A stretch of 64,000 nucleotides of DNA, from positions 26,625 through 90,624 of the forward strand of contig NZ_JAOTBE010000008.1 of assembly GCF_026162645.1 (NCBI RefSeq), in the 5' to 3' direction. A program made the position numbers and the translations under genes. The stretch's first letter is position 1; each line of letters begins with the position of its first letter. The notes beneath the pieces are model-generated. The model had not been told where the DNA came from. It ran no database searches and saw nothing but the letters and a program-made list of their open reading frames with translations. Source of the stretch: Paracoccus rhizosphaerae. Its GTDB lineage: Bacteria > Pseudomonadota > Alphaproteobacteria > Rhodobacterales > Rhodobacteraceae. This document shows positions 1 through 7,475 of the stretch, in pieces.

Positions 1-138
1 GCCCAGCATGGCCGACGCTGGAAAAGCCGCCTTCTGGCCGAATGGCTATCCTCGACGGGCGGCGAAGGGCCGGAGCTTCGCCAGGTCCGCAACACCTTCG
101 GCCCGTCCTGGCTGCTGAACTATCGCCTGCCCGACTGA
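1..138 (+). CDS. 3' end of an unidentified protein (truncated by window edge)
   Basis: The reading frame is open from base 1 and ends at a TGA at 136-138, giving the last 45 residues of a protein that ends in GPSWLLNYRLPD. The tail is basic and then hydrophobic, with a conserved-looking end, and I do not recognise the family. It is followed directly by a strong rho-independent terminator, which supports it being a real gene end. Its start and function lie outside the window. Confidence 0.5.
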   Translation, partial: AQHGRRWKSRLLAEWLSSTGGEGPELRQVRNTFGPSWLLNYRLPD

Positions 139-172
139 CATTCCCATTCCTTCAGCGACGAAGGTTCACTTG

Positions 173-200
173 GCCCCGCCTCGTGCGGGGCTTCTTTTTT
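173..200 (+). terminator. Rho-independent terminator after the truncated first gene
   Basis: A perfect 7-bp stem (GCCCCGC at 173-179, GCGGGGC at 185-191) with a 5-base loop is followed by TTCTTTTTT. It sits 35 bases after the stop of the partial gene. The gene on the other strand ends at 300, so this hairpin also separates convergent transcription. Confidence 0.85.
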
Positions 201-299
201 GCCGCTGCTGGCTCAGGTTTCCCCTGTCCTGTCACCGGCTGGCCGGCGCCAGGACAGGGGCGGCGCTCAGGCCGCGCCGGGCCGCCGCTGTGCGGCTTT

Positions 300-1178
300 T
301 CATGCTTTTGGGAGCGGACGCGTGGGGAACTTGCGTTGCCAAGTTTCGATGAGAAAGAGCGCGGCAGTGCTTGCAGCATGGATTGACAGCCGAGCAATTC
401 GTGCGTCAATGCGGGCATATCCCCTTTCGCGACCGTGCGCGTCGCCCCCGTGGGTGCGCAGCGATCCAACCCCCCCAATAACCGTGTTCAGGCCAGACAG
501 AATTTGCCGCACATCATTGGCAATCAATGGGTCAATGTCGGTGCGGTCGGGAGACAGGCCAAGCGGTTGCTTCACAGCATTGTAGAGGCCCTGCACATCC
601 TTCTTTGCAGGGAGAGGTTGCCCGAGTTCGAGGAGAATTGACCGGCATACGCTTTCGATCGTGCTACATGCGGCGGTTACAGCATCCTCGGGGTCGGTCT
701 GGCTGCTGGCAAGGGCGCGGTCCAGATCCCGGCTCACCGTATCGAAGTCGATTACCTCTGATAGACCAGCAAGCTCTGCGAGAACAGGCACACCTTTGCC
801 TGCTTCTAGAAGGCGTATCCGAGTGCCTTGCTGTTGCAGCTCAAAGCCGTCGAAGCGAAGGACGCGATTGAGATAGTCCAGCACGGCATTGTGACGTTCA
901 GGCTCATGGATGAAGTCGCGAGGATCGGCGGCTGCTTCAATGATCCTTGTAAGGTGCGACGCTGCCTCAAAGCCGTTGTTGAGCCTGTTGAGACACTTCA
1001 CAAGCGACGGGACGCGAGAACCCTCAACTGTAAAGGCGACGTTACAGCCCCGCATGAATTTTTCGATTTTCGGCCCACTGCGGTAGATGCCAACAGGAGG
1101 TGTCAGGTCATTGCCGCCACCCCCGCTGATGATCTCGGCAATAGCATCAATGCTTTGAGGCGATAGCGGAAACGGCAT
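300..1178 (-). CDS. Abortive-infection family protein with Abi_C-like domain
   Basis: A 292-residue protein. The last ~130 residues resemble the Abi_C (abortive infection C-terminal) domain: an AACSTIESVCRSILLELG helix, a LYNAVKQPLGLSP segment, then ILSGL...GGVGSLRTHGGDAHG, where the R-x-x-G-x-x-H-G block is the family's signature. The first ~150 residues have no recognised motif and probably carry the sensor or effector part. It lies 90 bases downstream of vapBC on the same strand. It probably limits phage or plasmid competitors by host shutdown, but that is inferred from family membership only. The neighbourhood is a small defence and stability cluster. Confidence 0.7.
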   Translation of the reverse strand: MPFPLSPQSIDAIAEIISGGGGNDLTPPVGIYRSGPKIEKFMRGCNVAFTVEGSRVPSLVKCLNRLNNGFEAASHLTRIIEAAADPRDFIHEPERHNAVLDYLNRVLRFDGFELQQQGTRIRLLEAGKGVPVLAELAGLSEVIDFDTVSRDLDRALASSQTDPEDAVTAACSTIESVCRSILLELGQPLPAKKDVQGLYNAVKQPLGLSPDRTDIDPLIANDVRQILSGLNTVIGGVGSLRTHGGDAHGRERGYARIDARIARLSIHAASTAALFLIETWQRKFPTRPLPKA

Positions 1179-1267
1179 GGTTGCAAGTCGTCTTTTCGAT
1201 GAAGCAGGTTAATGTTGCCATCATGTATGACGGTCATAACGGAAGAGCCCTTGGGAGCTTGTTCGGA

Positions 1268-1693
1268 TTATGCCACATCAGTTTTAGAGAAATCATCGCC
1301 CTTGTAGAGCAAGGGCACATGAAAGGCTTTCGCGCAGGCATAGGACAAAGCATCGCCCATGTTGAGTTGCGCCGGATGCCCGACAACCTTTCCATAGACC
1401 GACAGCGCCCGGATCGCCTCGGCCCCCATGCTGCCCGTGATGTGCATTTCCTTGGCCTCAAGCGCCTTCAGCAGCTCATCGACAAGAGGCGTCGCGGCGG
1501 CAAAGTCCTCGGCTGTCGCCGGGCCTTTGCCGCGCCGCTCGACCCGCTTGCGCACAAGGGCAAGGGTCGCCTCCAAGCGCACAATGGGCGAATAGCGCAG
1601 GGTGCCTCGCGCGGCCTCCATCGCCTTCAGGAACGCAGGGCCATCCTCTTCCTGCAACAGCACGGCGGCGACAACGCTGGCGTCGAGAAACAT
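1268..1693 (-). CDS. vapC: VapC-type PIN-domain ribonuclease toxin
   Basis: A 141-residue PIN-domain protein. It opens with MFLDASVVAAVLLQEED, giving the first catalytic Asp at residue 4. A central conserved Glu occurs in SPIVRLEATLAL, and the C-terminal acidic cluster is NMGDALSYACAK followed by LLYKGDDFSKTD. VapC toxins are Mg-dependent endoribonucleases that cut tRNA or rRNA. The ATG overlaps the stop of the antitoxin gene (TGATG), the usual translationally coupled arrangement. Length and motif order are normal for the family, so it looks intact. Confidence 0.88.
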   Translation of the reverse strand: MFLDASVVAAVLLQEEDGPAFLKAMEAARGTLRYSPIVRLEATLALVRKRVERRGKGPATAEDFAAATPLVDELLKALEAKEMHITGSMGAEAIRALSVYGKVVGHPAQLNMGDALSYACAKAFHVPLLYKGDDFSKTDVA

Positions 1694-1947
1694 CAGTCCT
1701 CGCCCCACTGTTCGTCCATGAACGCCTTGTCTGCCGCAATGTCGCTGCCGGTGGACACAAATCCCGCTTCCGCTGCCCGGCGCTGTATCCGCGCAACCCT
1801 GTCCGTCAGGGACTCCTTGGCAGCGAGAGCGTTCAACTGATCGGACAAGGCACGGCGAACAGCCTCCGTCTTGTTCGTCATGCCGGTGGCCGCAAGATAC
1901 TGATCGACAAGCGTATCCACCGCAGGGTCTTTGATGTAGAGTGGCAT
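1693..1947 (-). CDS. vapB: VapB-type antitoxin
   Basis: An 84-residue antitoxin from the ATG at 1947 (MPLYIKDP). The N-terminal half resembles the VapB/PSK operon-type DNA-binding region (YIKDPAVDTLVDQYLAATG then TNKTEAVRRALSDQL). The acidic C-terminus, ending KAFMDEQWGED, is the expected toxin-neutralising part. An alternative start 7 codons upstream at 1968 would begin inside the operator, so 1947 is preferred. It is the first gene of the vapBC operon and probably represses it through the repeats at 1948-2015. Confidence 0.85.
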   Translation of the reverse strand: MPLYIKDPAVDTLVDQYLAATGMTNKTEAVRRALSDQLNALAAKESLTDRVARIQRRAAEAGFVSTGSDIAADKAFMDEQWGED

Positions 1948-2015
1948 GGTATATCCTCGCTTTGACATAAGTATATCCTTTGAGGATATATAGGCAACCT
2001 AAGATTGGATATACC
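1948..2015 (-). promoter_or_regulatory. vapBC operator: nested inverted repeats
   Basis: Directly upstream of vapB is a perfect inverted repeat, TATATCC (1972-1978) and GGATATA (1984-1990), with a 5-base spacer. It is flanked symmetrically by GGTATATCC at 1948-1956 and its exact complement GGATATACC at 2007-2015. The two outer elements are both about 16 bases from the central palindrome. This is the expected layout of an autoregulatory operator bound by several VapB dimers or VapBC complexes. Confidence 0.75.
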
Positions 2016-2018
2016 ATC

Positions 2019-2205
2019 GGGCGTCCCCCTTCGGGTCGCGTCCCCGGTTCCGGCCGCAGGCGGCCTCCACCCGAGCTGGTCAGGGCGATGCTCCCGGCTG
2101 CGGCGTGCGGATGCCTGTCTCGTCCCGAGCCAGTCCCTCGCCCGCCGGTCCTGGTCGCCCTGCCCTGCCCATCTCGTCCCTTCGGGTGGGACCGCTGACG
2201 CGGGC
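2019..2205 (+). repeat. Left half (A) of a split long direct repeat
   Basis: These ~187 bases recur at 15619-15805 in the same orientation (constant offset of 13600), with only a handful of mismatches by eye. In the second copy the sequence continues after 180 bases into repeat B, which lies upstream of ardC. Here the continuation is missing, and a 10 kb cargo island follows instead. No ORF in it looks real. Confidence 0.9.
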
Positions 2206-2385
2206 AGTTGGGTGACAGCTTTGCGGGACGAAGGGGCCGTTCAGAGGTCTGAATTCAACGGCCTCTTCAGATACCGACCTTTCGCTGATTTCTTAAGAAT
2301 CTAGACAGTAAGTATGGCTCGGGTCTGCGAAGCCGCGGCCAAGCCTCCCCCATCGTTCGGCATTGTGATCGGCGACGGTTTGCTT

Positions 2386-2405
2386 CATATCAGCGGTTGC
2401 TGATA
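2386..2405 (+). promoter_or_regulatory. Candidate ArsR-family operator upstream of the CcmG/TlpA genes
   Basis: The 7-bp inverted repeat TATCAGC (2388-2394) and GCTGATA (2399-2405) lies 31 bases before the start at 2437. The pattern CATATCA-N8-TGATA recurs with identical spacing at 8364-8385, over the start of the CmtR-like regulator. The rest of 2206-2385 holds no gene I can support. Confidence 0.6.
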
Positions 2406-2436
2406 CCTTATTCCTTCCAAGCATTGATGGCAGGCT

Positions 2437-3015
2437 ATGAGTTCGAAGGATAACCAAGAACAGCGGCGCCGGAGCGGACGGCCGCTCATGATTTTGCCTA
2501 TTCTTCTGTTTGGGTTGCTGGGCGTAGTCTTCTACTGGGGCCTCTGGAACAACGACGACCGGTTGCCCTCGACGCTGATCGGAAGACCAATCCCGGAATT
2601 CGCGCTCCCGCCCATCGAAGGGCGGCAGGACGGCCTAGCCTCGGCGAACCTGCTAGACCAGGTTTCTCTCGTCAACGTCTGGGCGTCGTGGTGCGTCCCC
2701 TGCCGCACGGAGAACCCGCTTCTCGTCGATCTTGCCGAAGCGGGCACCGTTCCGATCTACGGTATCAACTACAAGGACAATGCCGAGGAGGCGCTGGGTT
2801 TCCTCGAAGAGCTCGGCGATCCCTTCACCCGCATCGGCGCGGACCGATCAGGCCGCGTTGCGATAGACTGGGGCGTCTATGGAGTGCCGGAAACATACAT
2901 AATCGACGCCGAGGGGCGCATTGCATACAAGCATGTCGGCCCCTTTGATCAGGCCTCGCTTGAGGAGGACATTCTGCCGGTCGTGCGCCGGTTGCAGGCT
3001 GAGAGCGACCCGTGA
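2437..3015 (+). CDS. CcmG/DsbE-type periplasmic thiol:disulfide oxidoreductase
   Basis: A 192-residue, membrane-anchored thioredoxin-fold protein. The N-terminal arm is basic, with one transmembrane segment at ~17-35. The active site is WCVPC at 85-89 and the cis-proline loop GVPET is at 149-153. Family members keep apocytochrome c cysteines or other periplasmic thiols reduced, fed by CcdA or DsbD. Here a CcdA gene lies two genes downstream and no other cytochrome c maturation gene is present, so a role in metal or thiol homeostasis of this island is as likely as heme attachment. It overlaps the next gene by 4 bases. Confidence 0.85.
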   Translation: MSSKDNQEQRRRSGRPLMILPILLFGLLGVVFYWGLWNNDDRLPSTLIGRPIPEFALPPIEGRQDGLASANLLDQVSLVNVWASWCVPCRTENPLLVDLAEAGTVPIYGINYKDNAEEALGFLEELGDPFTRIGADRSGRVAIDWGVYGVPETYIIDAEGRIAYKHVGPFDQASLEEDILPVVRRLQAESDP

Positions 3016-3533
3016 GGCGACGTGACGTCCTTGCCGGAGTCTTGGCGCTTGCGGCAAGCCCTGCCTCCGCCCGACCACCGATCCCTAATCACGGGACTCC
3101 GCGTGATCTCCTGTCGCCGCCTTTCGTGGATGGAGATGGACGGAATCTGACGCTGGCGGACTTCGAGGGACGTGTCGTGCTTCTGAACATTTGGGCGACC
3201 TGGTGCCCGCCTTGTCGCGAGGAGATGCCGACGCTCGACGCGCTGCAAGCGCGCCTCGGCGGATCGGATTTTCATGTTCTGCCGCTGTCGATCGATCGGG
3301 CCGGTCTCGAACCTGTGCGCCGCTTCTACCGAGAGACCGGCATTCGCAACCTCGATCTCTATATCGCGGAGGATACGCGCGCGATGCTGGCCTTGGCCGT
3401 GGTGGGCCTGCCGACAACGATTCTGATCGACCGCATTGGGCGCGAGCGCGGGCGCCTCGCAGGCCCGGCCGAATGGAACAGCCCCGAAGCCGTTGCGCAG
3501 ATAAGCGCTCTTATTGACGAACGTAAGCAATAG
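3012..3533 (+). CDS. TlpA-family periplasmic thioredoxin-like reductase
   Basis: A 173-residue protein starting at a GTG that overlaps the previous stop. An arginine-rich signal peptide (MRRRDVLAG, cleavage after ASA near residue 20) is followed by the thioredoxin core with WCPPC at 64-68 and the cis-Pro loop GLPT at 132-135. It lacks the membrane anchor of its upstream neighbour, so it is probably soluble in the periplasm. Two thioredoxin-like proteins followed by CcdA form a compact electron-relay operon. The substrate is unknown. Confidence 0.85.
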   Translation: MRRRDVLAGVLALAASPASARPPIPNHGTPRDLLSPPFVDGDGRNLTLADFEGRVVLLNIWATWCPPCREEMPTLDALQARLGGSDFHVLPLSIDRAGLEPVRRFYRETGIRNLDLYIAEDTRAMLALAVVGLPTTILIDRIGRERGRLAGPAEWNSPEAVAQISALIDERKQ

Positions 3534-3621
3534 GACATGGAAAAGCACGACGACCGCGCCAGCCGTTCCGCTCCGTGCGCACACGTGGTGGCGGTCTACC
3601 GATCAGTTTGGAGATGTGGAT

Positions 3622-4350
3622 TTGATTGAACTTTCCGCTCTTGGACTAATGGCGGCATTGCTGGCCGGTGCCGTTTCCTTTCTGTCGCCCTGCGTGCTGC
3701 CGCTCGTGCCCGGCTACGTATCCTACGTTGCCGGACGTACGGTCACCGGCAGTGCAGCGCCTTCGAAGGGGCGGGCCGTCTGGCTCAGCTTCTGTTTCGT
3801 CCTTGGCTTCTCCACGATATTTATCGCGCTTGGGGCCTCTGCCACCGCGCTCGGTCAGGCGCTGCTGCAGTGGCGCTACGAACTCAACCTCGTCGGCGGC
3901 GCGATCGTGATCCTGTTCGGTCTGTTCATGATCGGGGCAGCGCGCCTGTCGGCCATGGAGCGCGACCTGCGTTTTCATCTCGACCTGCCGGGCGGGCAAC
4001 CGGTCGCCTCCTACGTGCTCGGACTCGCCTTCGGTTTCGGCTGGACACCGTGCATCGGGCCGATCCTCGGCGCCATCCTAACCGCCAGCGCGACAAGCGC
4101 GACGATTGGCGAGGGCGTCGCATTGCTTGCCTTCTACTCGGCCGGCCTTGGGATCCCGTTTCTAGTCGTCGCGGGGTTCACCGACAGTATTGCCGGCAGG
4201 CTGCGCGGCATCGGTCGTTGGGGTCGCCGCCTGCATCAGGCTGCGGGCGGCGTCATGATCCTGATGGGTTTGGCGATGATGACCGGGCGGTTGAGCGCAC
4301 TGGCCTACTGGCTGCTGGACACCTTCCCTGTCCTTGCGCGGATCGGGTGA
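3622..4350 (+). CDS. ccdA: CcdA-like membrane electron transporter
   Basis: A 242-residue protein with six predicted transmembrane helices that moves reducing equivalents from cytoplasmic thioredoxin to periplasmic thioredoxin-like partners. The two redox motifs are visible: LSPCVLPLVPGY at 21-32 in the first helix and GWTPCIGP with Cys144 in the fourth. I chose TTG at 3622 because GGAG lies 8 bases upstream and the first helix then begins at once, as in the family. A longer frame from 3514 adds a non-membrane tail that overlaps the previous gene. Likely partners are the two proteins encoded just upstream. Confidence 0.87.
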   Translation: MIELSALGLMAALLAGAVSFLSPCVLPLVPGYVSYVAGRTVTGSAAPSKGRAVWLSFCFVLGFSTIFIALGASATALGQALLQWRYELNLVGGAIVILFGLFMIGAARLSAMERDLRFHLDLPGGQPVASYVLGLAFGFGWTPCIGPILGAILTASATSATIGEGVALLAFYSAGLGIPFLVVAGFTDSIAGRLRGIGRWGRRLHQAAGGVMILMGLAMMTGRLSALAYWLLDTFPVLARIG

Positions 4351-4354
4351 ACAG

Positions 4355-4969
4355 ATGCGACTGTACGAGAAACATATCCTCCCTCGGCTGACGCATCTGG
4401 CGATGGGCCAGGATCAACTTCTTCCCTACCGGCGCCGCGCCGCCTCCGGGCTGCATGGACGTGTGCTGGAGATCGGGATCGGCTCGGGCCTGAACCTTGC
4501 GCTCTACCCCGAGGCCGTGCGTCAGATCATCGGTGTTGACCCGTCGCCCGAACTCCTCTCTCGGGCCGCGCAAACCTCCCATGGCCTGATGCCCGCGGCC
4601 GAGATGATCGAGGGCGTGGCCGAAGCATTGCCGCTCGAAGATCGCAGCGTCGATTGCGTCGTCGCCACCTGGACACTCTGCAGCGTTTCGGAACCGGAGA
4701 AGGCTCTCGCCGAGATCCGGCGCGTTCTCAAGCCGGATGGCGTCTTCCGCTTCGTCGAGCATGGCCTGGCGCCCGGACCCCGTATCCGGCGCTGGCAACG
4801 CTGGCTGACGCCTGTCTGGAAACACTGCGCCGGGAACTGCCATCTTGACCGCCCGACGGCCGACTTGATCGAGACAAGCGGCTTCCGCATGGAGCGGCTC
4901 AACACCGGTTACGCGACAGGTCCGAAGCCCTTGGTTTTCATGTATGAGGGACAAGCTCGCCTCTACTGA
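4355..4969 (+). CDS. Class I SAM-dependent methyltransferase
   Basis: A 204-residue protein with methyltransferase motif I, LEIGIGSGLNL, at 38-48, an acidic end of strand 2 (IIGVDPSPE), motif IV VVATWTLCSV and the post-motif RRVLKPDGVFRFVEH. The pattern resembles UbiE/COQ5- or PmtA-like enzymes, and the GNCHLDRPT segment occurs in a family often annotated only as methyltransferase type 11. The ATG at 4355 follows the ccdA stop by 4 bases, so the gene is in the ccdA operon. The substrate cannot be read from sequence. Confidence 0.8.
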   Translation: MRLYEKHILPRLTHLAMGQDQLLPYRRRAASGLHGRVLEIGIGSGLNLALYPEAVRQIIGVDPSPELLSRAAQTSHGLMPAAEMIEGVAEALPLEDRSVDCVVATWTLCSVSEPEKALAEIRRVLKPDGVFRFVEHGLAPGPRIRRWQRWLTPVWKHCAGNCHLDRPTADLIETSGFRMERLNTGYATGPKPLVFMYEGQARLY

Positions 4970-5080
4970 GGAAGCTTGGAAACAGGACAATCTCGGCTTT
5001 CGATCCGTGGCGCAACTGATGGCAAGGTAGCCAATTCTCGCCTCGAACTTTCGCCGAAAATTTTGCGGTGATGAGGTGTT

Positions 5081-5740
5081 ATGAGCAGTCATCAAGATAA
5101 CCGGCAGGCCAATCTGACGCGCGGCATCCGGGTCGAGATCGCCAGCCTCGTCTACAACATCATCGAGGTCGTCGTATCCGTCACCGTGGGACTTCTGACC
5201 GGCAGCGCAGCGCTGGTGAGTTGGGGCCTCGACAGTACGGTCGAGGCCACCTCGGCTGCGACTCTGATCTGGCGCTTGAAGAGTGAGGTGGACGGTGCCG
5301 ACAAGCGCACGGTCCTGCACCGCAAGAAGGTCGCGCTCTACGTGGTTGCCTGTGCCTTCTGGATCGTCGTCGCGGCGATCCTCTACGAGGCGGTCTCCGC
5401 CTTCATTTCGCAGAAGGCGCCGGGCTTCAACTGGTGGGGTATCGCGATTCTGGGTGCTTCGCTCGTGGCCAACCCGTTCCTCGCCTGGGGCAAGTATCGC
5501 TACGGCAAGCGGCTCGATGCGCCCGCCCTGAAGTACGATGCCAAGGACACCATGATCTGCCAGTATCAGACGATCGTGGTGTTGGCCGGGATCGGTCTGA
5601 CGCAATGGATGGGCTGGTGGTGGGCCGACCCGGTGGCGGCGCTTCTGATCGTGCCCTACGTTGCATGGGAGGCGTTCGAGGCCACGAAGGGTGCGCGGTC
5701 GGTCGATCCGGACGAGGGCGAAGCTACTGCCGAGGCCTGA
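5081..5740 (+). CDS. CDF-superfamily-like cation transporter with altered metal sites
   Basis: A 219-residue membrane protein with about five to six transmembrane helices, laid out like the cation diffusion facilitator superfamily (ITGSAALVSWGLDSTVEA in helix 2, APALKYDAKDTM before helix 5). The usual HxxxD pair in helices 2 and 5 is not intact: GLDSTVEA and DAKDTMICQ retain Asp but no His. The C-terminal cytoplasmic domain is very short. It may therefore carry a different ion or be a non-canonical branch. It ends 17 bases inside the convergent P450 gene. Confidence 0.65.
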   Translation: MSSHQDNRQANLTRGIRVEIASLVYNIIEVVVSVTVGLLTGSAALVSWGLDSTVEATSAATLIWRLKSEVDGADKRTVLHRKKVALYVVACAFWIVVAAILYEAVSAFISQKAPGFNWWGIAILGASLVANPFLAWGKYRYGKRLDAPALKYDAKDTMICQYQTIVVLAGIGLTQWMGWWWADPVAALLIVPYVAWEAFEATKGARSVDPDEGEATAEA

Positions 5741-6971
5741 CGTTACGCATGATGAACCGAGATTTGGGCATGGGCGGCAGTTCTCCGGTTTCCAGATCCA
5801 GATCCTGATCCGGCACTTCGTAGTCGATGGCGTTCACGAAGAAACTGCAAAACGCCTTCATCTGGCTGATCGCGATCCACTCGCCCGGACAACGGTGGTT
5901 CCTGTGGTGATCGCCACCGCCCTGCGGAATGAACTCGTAGGGAGTGACCTCCCGATCGTGAAACCGCTCGGGCCGGAACTCTTGCGGCGCGTCCCACGAA
6001 CGAGCGTCGGTATTCGTGCCGTAGAGGTCGAGCAGAACCCTGTACCCTTTGGGAAAGCGATATCCGCGCCACTCGAAATCGCTCTTCACCCGTGCCGCAA
6101 CCGCGGGAAAGAACGGATACAGACGGCGGACCTCTTGCACGAAAGGTTCGAGCTGTCCCTCGTCGTCCTTCAGCTTTTGCCGCCACTCGGGATGCCGATG
6201 TAAAGCATGCGCCGCCTGAACTATGAACACGGATACCGCGACGGTCGGGCGCAGGACATTCAACAGCTCTACGGCGGCCACCCTGGGGGTCAACAACTCC
6301 CCATCGAGATCGCGCCATGTCGCGATGATATGAAGGGCACTTTCCTGCGTCGGCTGAAGCTCACCATCGCGGACCTGTTGGATTAGCCGTGCTGCCCATT
6401 TTTCCAGGCGGTGGCGCGCCAGACGCGCGCGCCAGTGTTTGGGGCCAAGGGCCCCGGCGTCCTGAAAAAGCGCTGTAAGCTGCGCCGTTCGGGTCGCCAC
6501 CTCAGCTTCATTAAGCGGCACCCCGGCCCAGGCGCAGGCAGCTCTTGTGAGCATTTCGCGCACTTCGTCATAGAGGACGACCTCGTTCCTCGCCTCCCAG
6601 TCCGGCGCATAGTTGTCCAACATGTGAAGCGACGTGCCCTTAAGCGCGGCGATCCGCTCGGTCCCCATGAGTGACATGAACATCTTCTTGCGGTGCTGGT
6701 GGGCAGCGCCGTCCAATCCCTGAACGCCGCCTTCTCCCAGCAGGGACTTCTGTATGCGGCCTGGCATCGAGCCTGCGCGGATCAGCCGGTCTTCCCGATA
6801 GAAGGCTTCTGCCGCCGCCGCGCCGGTCATGCAGATCGTCTCTTGAAGGAGGATGCGGGTTTCGAACAGGTCTGTGTCGAGTGCGCGGCAGGTCTCCGAA
6901 ATGAACCCATATGGGTTGCGCAGCAGGGCAAGTGTGCTGTCAAAGCCTTTCGCAGATGGTATGCCGAACAT
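5724..6971 (-). CDS. Cytochrome P450 peroxygenase, CYP152-like (fatty acid hydroxylase)
   Basis: A 415-residue P450 of the peroxygenase class. CYP152 hallmarks are present: the I-helix has LRPTVAVS at 240-247 with an arginine (R241) in place of the usual acid-alcohol pair, the heme loop is GGDHHRNHRCPGE with ligand Cys361, and the length matches the family. CYP152 enzymes use hydrogen peroxide to hydroxylate or decarboxylate fatty acids and bind the carboxylate through that arginine. No redox partner is encoded nearby, consistent with peroxide use. It lies in a metal/thiol island, so lipid repair or peroxide consumption are possible roles (inference). It is followed upstream by lspA on the same strand. 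Confidence 0.88.
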   Translation of the reverse strand: MFGIPSAKGFDSTLALLRNPYGFISETCRALDTDLFETRILLQETICMTGAAAAEAFYREDRLIRAGSMPGRIQKSLLGEGGVQGLDGAAHQHRKKMFMSLMGTERIAALKGTSLHMLDNYAPDWEARNEVVLYDEVREMLTRAACAWAGVPLNEAEVATRTAQLTALFQDAGALGPKHWRARLARHRLEKWAARLIQQVRDGELQPTQESALHIIATWRDLDGELLTPRVAAVELLNVLRPTVAVSVFIVQAAHALHRHPEWRQKLKDDEGQLEPFVQEVRRLYPFFPAVAARVKSDFEWRGYRFPKGYRVLLDLYGTNTDARSWDAPQEFRPERFHDREVTPYEFIPQGGGDHHRNHRCPGEWIAISQMKAFCSFFVNAIDYEVPDQDLDLETGELPPMPKSRFIMRNVRPRQ

Positions 6972-6974
6972 GGG

Positions 6975-7475
6975 TTACACCCCCGTTGTGTTTTCCTTGC
7001 GTTGACCCTGACCAGGCTTGTCCGTCGCAGAGCGGAAGCTGTCCCAGAACAGCAGGGCCGCACCGCAGAAAATCGCCACATCCGCAAGATTGAAGGACGG
7101 CCAGTGGTATGTTCCGTAATGGAAATCCAGAAAATCCGGGACGGCCTGATAACGCAGCCGGTCGAGGACATTGCCGAGCGCGCCGCCGATGATCAGACCG
7201 AGAGCGGCAGCCGTCAGCCTGTCCGGCGCGCGCCACAACCAGATCAGCAGCCATGCCACGATCACGCCAGCAAGCGCGATGAGACCCCACCAAGGCACGA
7301 TCCCGCCCAGCATACCGAAGCTGACTCCATCGTTCAGAACCCGCACGAGATTGAGAAAGGGTAGAACCTCGACGCCGCGCTCAAGCGCCGGTGTGTTCAG
7401 CGCAAGCGCCTTGGTACCCTGATCGAGGCCGAACGCCGCGATCGCGCAGAGCCCGCCCAGAACGCGGCTGTTCAT
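6975..7475 (-). CDS. lspA: Lipoprotein signal peptidase (signal peptidase II)
   Basis: A 166-residue, four-helix membrane aspartic protease that removes signal peptides from prolipoproteins. Conserved blocks are DQGTKAL at 18-24, LNDGVSFG at 47-54, GGALGNVLDRL at 98-107, the catalytic Asp114 in VPDFLDF and the second catalytic Asp132 in NLADVAI. The ATG overlaps the stop of the upstream transporter gene (ATGA), so the two are co-translated. An accessory lspA coupled to a CDF exporter is common in mobile heavy-metal resistance units such as cadmium/lead operons (established association). It ends 3 bases before the P450 start. Confidence 0.92.
   Translation of the reverse strand: MNSRVLGGLCAIAAFGLDQGTKALALNTPALERGVEVLPFLNLVRVLNDGVSFGMLGGIVPWWGLIALAGVIVAWLLIWLWRAPDRLTAAALGLIIGGALGNVLDRLRYQAVPDFLDFHYGTYHWPSFNLADVAIFCGAALLFWDSFRSATDKPGQGQRKENTTGV

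Noticed and set aside
1181..1840. 219-residue plus-strand ORF
   Set aside because: Antisense to vapC and vapB, whose overlap, operator and domains are clear.
4253..5605. 450-residue minus-strand ORF
   Set aside because: It lies opposite ccdA, the methyltransferase and the CDF-like gene, all of which have family motifs. The long frame is a GC-bias shadow with no domain or start signal.
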